Assembly: GCA_029876055.1 (NCBI GenBank)
Contig: CM056877.1
Span: 1,736,001 to 1,800,000, forward strand
DNA length: 64,000 bases
Direction of reading: 5' to 3'
DNA from: Madurella fahalii
Lineage: Eukaryota; Ascomycota; Sordariomycetes; Sordariales
Made by a program: the position numbers and the translations under genes. The notes beneath the pieces were generated by a model that did no database searches, was not told where the DNA came from, and saw only the letters and a list, made by a program, of their open reading frames with translations. Position 1 is the first letter of the stretch, and each line of letters begins with the position of its first letter. Shown here piece by piece: positions 1-9,319 of this stretch.

Positions 1-179
1 GCCGGATCGTCTTCATCTTCCGAATCACTGTCGTCGCCCCCGCCGTCGAGGGAGTCGTGGTCTGAGTTGCTGAGCACTCCATCAATCGAGTCGCCCACAA
101 GCGGCTCATCGATCAACATCAGGTCGTCATCACCGAATCCGGGTTGCGAGGATGGTAGCCACACCGAGGTGGATTCCAT
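1..179 (-). CDS. N-terminus of an acidic protein, 3' end outside the window
   Basis: An open frame starts at ATG 179 on the minus strand and stays open to the window edge, giving 59 visible residues. The first 20 residues read MESTSVWLPSSQPGFGDDDL, followed by a stretch dominated by Asp, Glu and Ser. Composition and codon use look coding, and the ATG is the only one in this frame with no stop below it. Such acidic N-termini are usually disordered. The family cannot be recognised from this fragment. Its promoter would lie in 180-622, the 3' flank of the PDX3 gene on the same strand. Confidence 0.5.
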   Translation of the reverse strand, partial: MESTSVWLPSSQPGFGDDDLMLIDEPLVGDSIDGVLSNSDHDSLDGGGDDSDSEDEDDP

Positions 180-622
180 TTCGTCGATCGGTTTCGCCGC
201 TCACAGACGTTGTGGTTGAGAAAGAAAAGTAGGGAACGACAGATTGGCAAAGTGTTAAATAATCTTCGTTTGGCTGAGCCAAAGATGCGAGTGTGGTCGT
301 GTGAAGGAAGGAGCGAAATGGAGAGTTGTGAAGTACGTAGCCTCTCGTGGCGGCTCAGCTCGTAGCAGCAGCACTTTGATTTCAATCCTGATTATGGGTT
401 GATGAGTTGAGTAGGTCAGGTGTAAGAGAAGGTAAAGTAGGTGTAAAAGTACCAGATGAAGTCCCGCCAATAGCCTCAATCTTGCGGGCAGCCGCAAACA
501 TTTGCCCTGCTGCTAGCCGCGGTGAGATGTGAGATGTGAGATATCTATATCCGACCCCGGGAGTTTGCCTGCTCGTACTGCAGTAGCCAGCTACAACCCA
601 GTAGTACGGGTATAAACCCGCA
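180..622. other. Intergenic region, 443 bp
   Basis: This is the 3' flank of the PDX3 gene and the upstream region of the acidic gene at the left edge. It contains a short tandem GAGATGT motif (about 521-545). Frames across it are short and show no family signature. No RNA gene was seen. Confidence 0.5.
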
Positions 623-1492
623 TCAAGGACTTAACCTCTCTAGAGTCCACTTATCCTGACCGTCCTCTCCTTGCACACGGTCATACACGAAGCGATCGTG
701 CAGCCGGCTCTGCCTCCCTTGCCAGAACTCGACCCGTTCTGGCACGATCCTGAGGCCGCCCCAAAACTCGGGTACCGGGATCTGGTCGACGCCTTCGAAC
801 TTGGCCTCTGTCTCCTTCACCCAGTTATCCAGCATCGCCCGGCCGTCGTCGCCCTCCACCGCCGGATCCGGCAGCAGCACGGCACTCTGCCGGCTCGACC
901 ACGCTCCGATGCGACTCCCACGCACCCGGGTCTCAAAATACGCCTGGCTCTCCGCAGCCGAGATCCTCACTGCCCTCCCCTCAACTCTTACCTGCCTCTC
1001 CAGGGGCTCCCACCAGAATACAAGCGATGCCCAGGGATTTCCCGTGCTCGAGCCGTCGGCGGTCCCGAAGAGGTCCCGGGCCTTGCCGCTCGTGCCAAAG
1101 TTGCTGTAGATGACGAATCCTTGCGCGTCGAGCTCCTTCATGTAGACCATGCGCGCCGACACACGGCCTGATGGCAGTTGCGCCGTCGAAAGCGTGCATG
1201 TCTCTGGATGCGAGACGCCTGCCTCGGGTGACGAAGCCTGGCGGAACCAGGCGTGGAACTGCATAATTGGGTTCTGGGGGTCCAGGTCGCTTCGCCGCAA
1301 GCCGCCAGCCCTCTCAGCCTTGAGGAATTGCCCCGCCTGCCCCGGCGCCGCAGCAGACTCAAAAGTCTGTGCCGTGCCTGTGGGCGCGACTGTGCGAAGC
1401 GATAAGGATCACGATCAACATAACACTTGAGTTGTGTATCAGGTTCACTCACAGATAAGCTTGGCACCGTCCTGGCGCGGATGAAGCGCCAT
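623..1492 (-). CDS. PDX3: Pyridoxamine/pyridoxine 5'-phosphate oxidase
   Basis: This FMN enzyme makes pyridoxal 5'-phosphate, the last step of vitamin B6 salvage. The model is complement(join(623..1389,1453..1492)), 268 aa. The downstream open frame has no ATG at its head, so a short first exon is required: ATG 1492 encodes 13 codons, followed by a 63-nt GTGAGT...ACAG intron that joins in phase. The N-terminus then reads MALHPRQDGAKLIFAPTGTA. Family signatures are the QFHAWF segment, PSGRVSARMVYMK, LVFWWEPLERQVRVEG, a region equivalent to SxxSxxG (SRIGAWSSRQS), and the C-terminal EFWQGRQSRLHDR, which binds FMN and substrate. The length is usual for fungal homologues. The protein is expected to be cytosolic. 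Confidence 0.92.
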
Positions 1493-2109
1493 TCTGCTTG
1501 TGCTTAGGGGCCGAGATCCTAGGGCAACGGCAGGAAGCAAATAGCGGAGGCTGGCGCCCATGGGAAATCAGGAAGTGAAAGAGAAGCAATGAGCGCGAGA
1601 TGACTTGATCTCAGGGGAGGATATCGGACGACCATTCGACCGGGACCACCCAAGTGCTGCGGCCCCACCGTTACATTATGCAATAAGGCGATTGGGCTCT
1701 GACTGCAGTATAGGTAACCAAGGAAAACTTTCCATTAACAGCCTCAGCCAGGCGGATTTCTGGAGCATTCTACACGTGGTGCAGCACACATAGGACCACA
1801 GACAATGCGGCAGAAACAAGGGACTCCCGTTCATTTTCCAGACCTGCCCTGATGATCCGAAACGCCGGGCCTGCTGTTCAGTGACCCCACCAACCCCGCC
1901 AACCCCGCCATCGACGCTGATTAGATAAGATAAAAGATAATGTGATAAGCCAAGCACAAGAGCATTGAGTGAACCTGACCCAATCATGTTCATCGGGACT
2001 TGGATGGAACGAAGCAGTTGAAAACCAGGACTTATCCGTAACCATACCTCCGTGGCAGAATTTGAGTCAACCATCGCCCATCCTCATCAATCGACTACTT
2101 TCAGAGACC
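1493..2109. other. Divergent promoter region between PDX3 and TAP42
   Basis: This 617-bp spacer separates two divergently transcribed genes. It holds a short CCCCGCCAA direct repeat near 1885-1910. An in-frame ATG at 1969 precedes the TAP42 start but gives an N-terminus unlike the family. No RNA gene was seen. Confidence 0.45.
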
Positions 2110-3234
2110 ATGGACAAGGACGACGAGCCCCGCTCCCTCAAGGCCGTCTTCGCCGAGGCAGAATCCAAGCGTCTTACTATCGAGAGCTCCCCGTTCGCGC
2201 CAAACTCGACAGAGTACACTGACACCGTATCCTCGGCAATAAAGCTCTACCAAGACTCCCTCGGATTGATCAGCGCCGTCTCCCTCTTCAGCCCCAACGA
2301 GTCGCTCGAGGACCTGTCTACCTCCGACCTCCCATACCTCCTCACAAGCTTCCACCTTGCCGAGCTCACCCAAAAGCTCCCGTTCACGTCACCCGAAGAG
2401 CGTAAGCGCGTCCTCTCGTCGGCCCGCGACGCATACGAGCGCTATCTCCACCTCCTCGACAGCTACGGGCTGCTGTCCGCCCCTCACAAAAAGTTCCTCG
2501 AGCAGTACAACGACTCTCCCGTCACCTTCACCACGGTTCCCTCCAACCCCGCCGCGCGGCGCGATGCCAAGATCGCCAATTTCAAAGCCGAAAAGGAACT
2601 CCGCTCCAAGCTGGACTTCCTCCGCCAGCGGCCGGACTACGGAGCCGAGGACGGCGACGGAACAGGAGACGAGGACCTCGTCCGGGAGACGCACATCGCC
2701 CACATCAACCACAGCACGCACCTAGCCTTCCAATCCCTCGAGATGCTAAACCGCGAGTGGGAGATGCTGGCACAAGCGCCGCCGCGGCCCGAGCCCACAC
2801 ACTCACGCGGGGATAAGGTCCTGCAGGAGGAAGAAGACCTACGGAGGCGGCAGCGCGGCTTAGGGGACAACTACAGCGACCGCCTCGACCAGCCCCTCCG
2901 CAGCGGCATGTCGAACCTCCCAGGCGGACCACTGCTCTCGAAGCAGGGGAAGCCGCTGCAGCCGTTTACGCTGCTGAACAACCGGCAGGAGCTAGCCAAG
3001 GGCGTATTTCGGCCGGGCCATAACCTGCCGACCATGACGATTGATGAGTATCTGGAGGAGGAGCGGCGACGGGGCGGGATTATCGAGGGCGGCGGTGAGG
3101 CGAGTCTGCAGAGGGAGGAGCCGGACGAGGATGATATGGAGAGAGCGGATGCTGAGACGATGAAGGCGCGGGCGTGGGATGAGTTTGTCGAGGCCAACCC
3201 GAAGGGAAGTGGGAATACATTGAATAGGGGGTAG
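2110..3234 (+). CDS. TAP42: TAP42/alpha4-family PP2A regulatory protein
   Basis: TAP42 binds catalytic subunits of PP2A-type phosphatases and links them to TOR nutrient signalling. The gene is a single exon of 374 aa. ATG 2110 (MDKDDEPRSLKAVF) was preferred to the in-frame ATG at 1969 because the extra 47 residues look non-coding, whereas MDKDD leads straight into the helical domain. The helical N-terminal half runs to about residue 220, and the acidic and basic C-terminal half ends with the family hallmark: a TMTIDEYLEEERRRGGII block followed by WDEFVEANPKGSGNTLNRG. A PP2A/PP4-family phosphatase, the kind of partner it binds, lies at 35999 in the same window, but nothing suggests co-regulation. 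Confidence 0.93.
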   Translation: MDKDDEPRSLKAVFAEAESKRLTIESSPFAPNSTEYTDTVSSAIKLYQDSLGLISAVSLFSPNESLEDLSTSDLPYLLTSFHLAELTQKLPFTSPEERKRVLSSARDAYERYLHLLDSYGLLSAPHKKFLEQYNDSPVTFTTVPSNPAARRDAKIANFKAEKELRSKLDFLRQRPDYGAEDGDGTGDEDLVRETHIAHINHSTHLAFQSLEMLNREWEMLAQAPPRPEPTHSRGDKVLQEEEDLRRRQRGLGDNYSDRLDQPLRSGMSNLPGGPLLSKQGKPLQPFTLLNNRQELAKGVFRPGHNLPTMTIDEYLEEERRRGGIIEGGGEASLQREEPDEDDMERADAETMKARAWDEFVEANPKGSGNTLNRG

Positions 3235-3799
3235 GGGCAGGCGGGGTGTGTACAGTACCTAGGTGGGTTGTGGATTGGATAGACGCTAAGATTCATCCTT
3301 TGAAACGCGTTGTCAAGACGGGGCATGTGCCGCCAGATTTTATTGTTCTGTAGAATACTACGCCGTCCTGTCCATTCTCAAGATGGTTGGAAGTAAGAGA
3401 ACCCGGAATAAGTATCAGGCCCCCTTGAGTCGTCAGCCCACTTCGTTAGATCCCCCAATTTTCCTCCTCCCCCCCCCCCCCACCCCCCACCCCCTTGGGG
3501 GCTACTAGATACCTTCTTTCCTCCTTCTGGTCCCGACGGCCTGAGTTAAAGAATGCAGAGATAGCGATGCACTGAGATAGATACGCAAAGAAACAGAAGA
3601 GAGAAAAAGGCCAGACCCGCCCATTGATCTCGCCGACCGATCCCTAATAACCCCCCGAGCCTAAGAAAATGCCTCTCCTGCCAGAATCGCTTACCTTCTC
3701 CAGCGATTGGCCAATCGTTTCCCTTCCACCAGAAGCCGCAACCCCCCGTATCGATCCGGTAAAAGGCCCCGTCAACTCAAACAGAGTAGAAACGCCCGT
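3235..3799. other. Convergent 3' flanks with a C-rich tract
   Basis: This 565-bp spacer lies between two convergent genes. It includes a run of 13 C (3469-3481) continued by CACCCCCCACCCCC. The minus strand is G-rich and could fold into G-quadruplex-like structure. No gene was seen. Confidence 0.5.
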
Positions 3800-6361
3800 T
3801 CAAGGCGCCTCGATCTCCTCAAATCCATTCAGAGTCGAGCTGTCATCATCCGAGACGCCAAAATCGACCATATCGGCATCGCCGTCTATCTCCATCGCAG
3901 TCGCCTCATCCTCGTGCGCCTCCTCCTCCACATACCGCTCAAGCATCAAGCCCTGTACCTGGTGATCCGCCGGCTGCGCAAACCTCGCCTCCGCATACAC
4001 ACCGCCGTCGCCGCCGGCGCCTACCCCCTCGTCATAATCAGCAGTGAACGATTCCGATGGGGGCGCGGACGGTCTGGCGCCATGACCAACAGCACCACCA
4101 ACAACAACGTCGCCGCCCGCGACCGTCGTAGCAGTGCCGCTGCGATGCGCATCCATGCTCCTCGCCAAGGTCTCATCGTCATCCAGCGCGAGCACGCCGA
4201 AGCCTCGCGTCACCGATGGCGAAATGGTCGAGGCATAACCACGGCTAACAATCTCAGTGTCGCCATCCATATCAGACGGACCATCATCGACGCTAGGCAG
4301 CGTAATCCCGGTGTGATAGCCCGGGCCCGGCTCGCTGGGACCCAGTTCCGCGGGAGGGATAACGTCCTGGAAGACGCCGCCCGAGCCGTCGTCGAGGCCA
4401 TCGGCCCAGATGGGGAGGTAATTCAGCTCCGTCTCGTCGAGCGACAGCAGGAGGTGGTCGCTCAGGAAATAAGGAATGCCGCCCTCATATTCCCCGGGGA
4501 GACTTCCGCCTCCCCGAAGGTGGGTGCCTTGCACGCTGGCACAGAGCTTCGTAACTGCCCCCCTGAGGACGTCGTGGAAGGCGCCCAGGTTGAATGTCCA
4601 ATCTCCCCCGTAACTTTGCATGTCAGTTTCGGGGGCTGTGGGGGATCCGTCAGGATCAAGTAATCCTTCCGGGATGTCGGACTTGTTGAAAACGGCGGTT
4701 TGGAGGCGCCGGTTGAAGGTCGTGGCTAGCTGGAGGAGGCTCTTTCCCTCGGGGCTCTGGTCGCTCTTGAAGCCGATGAAGTCGGTATAAAATGGAAATT
4801 CGGACTTGAGGTTTTCCCAGAAGAAGGGGGTTAGCGCCTTTTGAGAAGGATTCAAATCGTGGTAGAGGGAGCCGAGGCGGCGGCGGTCCCAGTCAGGGAC
4901 GTAGTGCGTTCGTTGAGCCTCGATGAATTCGAGAATCGGGGTGCGAAAGGTAGAGAATGTGGTGGTGCGTTCGACGTGTTTGTGGAATGCGGCGAGCAAG
5001 GCAGAGGTTAGGTTCTGGTAGGCTTCCTTGAGCGGGCCAGAGTGGCAGAGAGCGCCGAGACTTGAGAGCTTTTCCCACTCATTGTTCGCGATGGGCAGCC
5101 AATCGAAGACGTGGTCGGACTGGAGCATCTTGAGTTTGTTGCTCATCCGCTCGGCAAACGCACGGCTTGCGTACTCGACCGGGTCAGAGGGGAAATCACC
5201 ATATTCGTCGCGCCGACGCTGAACCCAGGTCAATTCGGGCAGACGTGGGGAAGGCGCAGAACCGGCGTAGTCGATGGCGCGCTCGTTGACGAGGATCTTG
5301 AAAGCCGCAATTAGAACACTAGGGATCTTGAGAGAGTAGGCCAGCTGGAATGCTCTCTCGGGGCAGATCTCGATGAATTTGGTGTTGGGCGGTGCAACTA
5401 GCCACTGGGTAACCGGATCAACCTGGGCCGCATGCGTTAGCAGTCTCGGAACAATGGCACAAGCGGGACGCTTTTCACGACTTACAACGACCTGAGGCAC
5501 TTCGAGGTAGATAGCCACTTGCGCGATGGTCCACATGCGCACAGCCGAGTTCAGGAGAAGGCTATCGCCGTTGATAGCTCTAAGAAGACGAACGATGGAA
5601 ACGCGGTGTCGGATAGGGCAGTAATCGTCAACTTTTCGGAATGCTGGAATACGGCTTCCGTGATAGGCCGGGTTCTCTTCGACAATGCCAGGCACAGAGT
5701 CATTGGTCTGCCACTGAGACAGATCCGTGAAGCCTACACAAACAAAGTTAGCTTGAGTAGGGGACAGAGAGCTGGCCATGGAACACTTACATGCTTTGCT
5801 CTTGCAGACATCGTCGTGGCCGAGTGTCATGATGGAGCCGACGGCCCTGTCTGCCAGGGGGCGTCTGTAGATGCCTTCTTTGCGCTCGAGAACGGGGTCG
5901 GGGACATACTGGCCAGCCAGGAACCAAAGCTTGACCATCTTGGGCAGCCAGAGGGCGGCGGTAAGATCGGCCAGTTCAGAGCCCTCTGAGGGTGGTGTGA
6001 AATCGACGACGTACTCAATGCCAGGCGGCAACACCTCGAGGCGGAGCCGGCGGCGGAAGCGTCTCTGCGCACTGGGGCTGAACATTTCCCGAATCTTGGG
6101 GGAACCAAGGGCCATGAGCTTATCGTAGTTCATGCGAATGCGCACGTCCTCCCATCTGTTCCCGTCGCAAGCGAAAGCCGACCGGGCATCTTCGGGGAAC
6201 CCGACAAAGGCCAGCACCGAGTTGTGATTATCGTCTAAGAGCATGTGCCTGATCGAGGCGATCTCCAGCAGGTGGCTGTCAATGGCGTTTGTCATTGCGG
6301 AATCGATATGTTCGTCTCCCAGGGCATACGGGAAGTTTATCCCGTCCATTGCGGTTGCCAT
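3800..6361 (-). CDS. Large fungal BTB-like protein of unknown function
   Basis: The frame is open from ATG 6361 to the stop at 3800, but two segments have full intron signals and lengths divisible by three, so they read through. Intron 5734-5790 (57 nt) has GTAAGT, a GCTAAC branch and GTAG; intron 5423-5485 (63 nt) has GTAAGT, GCTAAC and CCAG. The spliced model is complement(join(3800..5422,5486..5733,5791..6361)), 813 aa. Residues about 45-125 resemble the divergent BTB/POZ-like opening of many fungal proteins (VRIRMNYDKLMALGSPKIREMF). The middle is helical and hydrophobic; the last 250 residues are acidic, Gly/Asp-rich and probably disordered. No catalytic motif was recognised. A scaffold or adaptor role would be a guess. 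Confidence 0.7.
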   Translation of the reverse strand: MATAMDGINFPYALGDEHIDSAMTNAIDSHLLEIASIRHMLLDDNHNSVLAFVGFPEDARSAFACDGNRWEDVRIRMNYDKLMALGSPKIREMFSPSAQRRFRRRLRLEVLPPGIEYVVDFTPPSEGSELADLTAALWLPKMVKLWFLAGQYVPDPVLERKEGIYRRPLADRAVGSIMTLGHDDVCKSKACKCSMASSLSPTQANFVCVGFTDLSQWQTNDSVPGIVEENPAYHGSRIPAFRKVDDYCPIRHRVSIVRLLRAINGDSLLLNSAVRMWTIAQVAIYLEVPQVVVSREKRPACAIVPRLLTHAAQVDPVTQWLVAPPNTKFIEICPERAFQLAYSLKIPSVLIAAFKILVNERAIDYAGSAPSPRLPELTWVQRRRDEYGDFPSDPVEYASRAFAERMSNKLKMLQSDHVFDWLPIANNEWEKLSSLGALCHSGPLKEAYQNLTSALLAAFHKHVERTTTFSTFRTPILEFIEAQRTHYVPDWDRRRLGSLYHDLNPSQKALTPFFWENLKSEFPFYTDFIGFKSDQSPEGKSLLQLATTFNRRLQTAVFNKSDIPEGLLDPDGSPTAPETDMQSYGGDWTFNLGAFHDVLRGAVTKLCASVQGTHLRGGGSLPGEYEGGIPYFLSDHLLLSLDETELNYLPIWADGLDDGSGGVFQDVIPPAELGPSEPGPGYHTGITLPSVDDGPSDMDGDTEIVSRGYASTISPSVTRGFGVLALDDDETLARSMDAHRSGTATTVAGGDVVVGGAVGHGARPSAPPSESFTADYDEGVGAGGDGGVYAEARFAQPADHQVQGLMLERYVEEEAHEDEATAMEIDGDADMVDFGVSDDDSSTLNGFEEIEAP

Positions 6362-8080
6362 TTCTGCAACAGACCGGGAGCGCGGTGCTGTTGGGGTGGC
6401 GTTTGTGGTATGGATCGCCTCGGTTCTTGAAATGGGGAAAAGGAATAGTAGGGCACCAAAAATAGTTGGATACGGGAAGGCAAGCCTTCGGGGTCCGAGA
6501 GAGCGCTAGATTTTGCCAAACGCGCCGGTTGGTAGTGGAGGAAAGTAGGCAGGTAGTTGGCAAACAGCCCCGCGATTTAGCTGTGGGTGTAAATCACGGC
6601 GGAATCATGAGGCAGTCCCGTGGTCTTGAAGATGCTTCTCATTCGGATGAATAATGCACTCCAGAACAGCTTGTACAAGTCTGTAGACTGCCGCGAGAGC
6701 TGTAGACGGGCTTGTGGACGGACAGAATCACTTGGCGAGTGATGGTTCTTGGGATTGTCGTTGAACTCAGCCTCATGCGGGTCACGGCTCCCGCACTCAA
6801 TGGCAGCCCAAGGCGGCCAGATGTGAAGGTTCCTTAGGGAGGGGCACTATGACAAGGCTTACTGCAGTGCGGCTGCAGAGTCACGTCTAGGCAGCAACCT
6901 GGGTGCCGAGCCTGGCCGCAGTGTGACTCTGGTTCCGCGCATTGCCGGCTGTCGACAATATCGGGCAAACGTGCCTGTGCAACGGTTTCTTGGTGCGCAA
7001 CTGCGGGACTTGCCACCAGACCACCTACCTGTAGGGCGTGGCTGCCTCTACCCAACAGGCAATGAGGCCATCGACTTGAAACAGTACCTTATGCTGTCTG
7101 AAGTCAGAAAGCCGATTCGCCGGGTGCCGCCTGATTTCTCAACAAAAGTGACTGAGGTGAGATGACTGTCCTCGTGATAAGGTCTACTACGTAGTGCGTT
7201 AGGCTCGAAACGAAACAAATCCACCATTTCGAATCAAACAAGACAAGTCACGTCCCAGAAACAGTTGATGGTCGAAAGATTGGGACCGGAAAGCGAATCG
7301 GATCCCTGCCCGACATAACTTGGCAAGTACGGCAAGAACCGGCTATGCCACAGTGTGGCTGGAACAAGACGCCGGCCTCTGTCCCCCTTGCGTCGTGTCT
7401 CTCTCCGTGTGCTCGCATCACACCACGCTCGAAGTTGGTTGTCCAATTTACGTCAATGATGCCTGGCCTTCGGGTTCGGTCAGAGAGACAGCAAAATCAA
7501 CCGGATGACGAGGCTACACATAGAAACTGTTGGCGGCCTGACGCGGCCACGAACTCAGCCATTGTTCGTCCACGAGAAGGTCCACAACCCCGCAGTACTG
7601 CAACAGGAACAATCCACATACATGGACCCGCCACAGCCAAACGCCAAGCCCAGCGATGAGCTCCCCCTTGCCTGATCTTTCTCTCGGGAATCGAGCCAAG
7701 CTCTCGCAGCAGCAGCGGGGCGTGTCGCGTGCCCTCGCCCGGTCTAGCCCCCCGACCCATTTTACTTTGGCTGGGGCAATGGAATTCTCTGGGGGCAGTG
7801 TGTGACGCTGATGAGATCTTCGATTCCATCCTCTTATCTCTTGCAACTTTCTGCTCCTACGCCTTTTTGATTCTGTGAATCCCATTGTCAAGAGCGCACA
7901 TGACGACGCTATTGAAGAGTGATTGATCATTACCCTACTCTCTTCATCCCAAGTGCAAGGCGTCCATTGTCCCCGTCCCTTGTCCGTTCACCGCCACAGC
8001 TGCCCATTTCGGCTCCAAGCTTTCATAAAGCTATCCGAGCTTCATCCAACCTCGCCTTATCACACATCCTCTAGCCCATC
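6362..8080. other. Intergenic region, 1.7 kb, divergent promoters
   Basis: This region separates the BTB-like gene (minus) from the small membrane-protein gene (plus). The open frames in it, including 7514-7930 minus, have random-looking composition, no domain and no good splice context. Pyrimidine-rich leader sequence precedes 8081. No tRNA or repeat was found. Confidence 0.5.
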
Positions 8081-8365
8081 ATGGACTCCCCCCGCACCTC
8101 GGCCTCTCCCTCTTCTGCCTCACCTCTCCGCCTTCTCACGTAAGTGTCTCTTACCACCCGTATCCGACAACGCGCTCGGTCAAACCCATCATTGACAACA
8201 ACCAGTCGCCGCCCAGCGCTGGCCATCGCCGGCTTGGCCTTGGCGGGCGCAGGTCTCGGCTTCAGGCACATCGCCACTACGCTGCGCGACAACGAATTGG
8301 CCCAGAAGAACTCGGCCGCCCGCAATTTTTACGTCAGCGTCGACCGCAGCGGTGGCGGAATCTGA
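8081..8365 (+). CDS. Small single-helix membrane protein
   Basis: The model is join(8081..8139,8206..8365), 72 aa, with one 66-nt intron (GTAAGT ... TTGAC ... CCAG). The splice joins the first exon (MDSPRTSASPSSASPLRLLT) to RRPALAIAGLALAGAGLGFR in frame. A Ser/Pro-rich, uncharged N-terminus with a few Arg leads into a 17-residue Ala/Gly/Leu helix (about residues 25-41), followed by a short polar tail ending in RNFYVSVDRSGGGI. This shape fits a mitochondrial or ER tail-in membrane protein. The tail (RDNELAQKNSAARNFYVSVDRSGGGI region) looks conserved in character, but I do not recognise a named family. Confidence 0.65.
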
Positions 8366-9319
8366 ACGTGACATATTTCCAATCACGGGATTGATTTGGT
8401 AATGTTGATGCTGGTGGAGCTGTAACCGAGTGGGCGGTGAGGAGGATAACTAAGGTATCTTGCTCTTTTGGCAAAATGACCGGAGAGGGAAGAAACCTGG
8501 CGACGCAGGGTCGGATGAGCTTGATTGGAACGGAGAAAGACAGCAATGATGGATCGAGTGCAGTGACTATTTCATAATGGGGCAAGGGTTTCGGTTCCGG
8601 TTCCCGTTCGAAGAGGCTCTCCAGCTACGTTGTTTTCTACCTTGACTACCATGTCCATGTAACAGGGAGGGCGGTTCTAGGCTGGGGAAACTAGAAAAAG
8701 ATATCTGGGATGTGTCCGGCGCTAAAATGTGTTGGGGTTTCTACGAGAGTCTCTTTCCGTTTTTTTTTTTTTCTTCTCCCTTTCTTTCACACGTACCTCA
8801 TCATCATTACCATCATCATCATTGAGAGGGGCGAGCAGCAACTCAGAGCCTGAATCCTCACTCAGGTATCTCACAGACAAGACAGCAAACAGTACCAAGC
8901 AAGCAAGGACATCATTAACCATCGTTAACCAATGCATTACCTGCCCGTCTCGACAAGGAAGCCGTTAAGCTAGTACTGTGGAACCTAAGCAAGCAAACCC
9001 CGTCCCAGACGGAGACACGTCCAACACCAATAAATCGCACGCTCGCACAAACCCGATCCATGCCATCCGTATGCTGCTAGATCAACATACCCATGGCGCA
9101 AAACCGGCCAGCAAAACACAGCATTACCCACGCACTCGCACAGCAGACCTGAGAAACACATGTACGAGGCCTGAAAGGCACAGAACGCCGCCCCAATGCA
9201 CCCATCAGCCACTGGCTGCCATGCCCCAATGGAAATGACGGAGAAAAACATGACCTAGAGAAACGCCCATACCAACAAGATTCCACCGTGCCTCATGGAT
9301 GAATATCAAGACAGGAAAT
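8366..9319. other. Intergenic region, 954 bp, convergent 3' flanks
   Basis: This region lies between the ends of the small membrane-protein gene and YVC1. It contains a T13-14 run near 8760-8773 and (CAT)n-like sequence at 8800-8822. No convincing gene was seen. Confidence 0.5.

Noticed and set aside
1298..1300. TTG as start of the PDX3 frame
   Set aside because: Nuclear fungal genes start with ATG; an ATG exon with clean splice sites lies 190 bases upstream and restores the family N-terminus.
1969..2109. Upstream in-frame ATG for TAP42
   Set aside because: The 47 added residues do not resemble the family N-terminus.
7514..7930. 138-codon minus-strand frame
   Set aside because: High Arg/Cys/Trp content typical of non-coding translation; no homology recognised.
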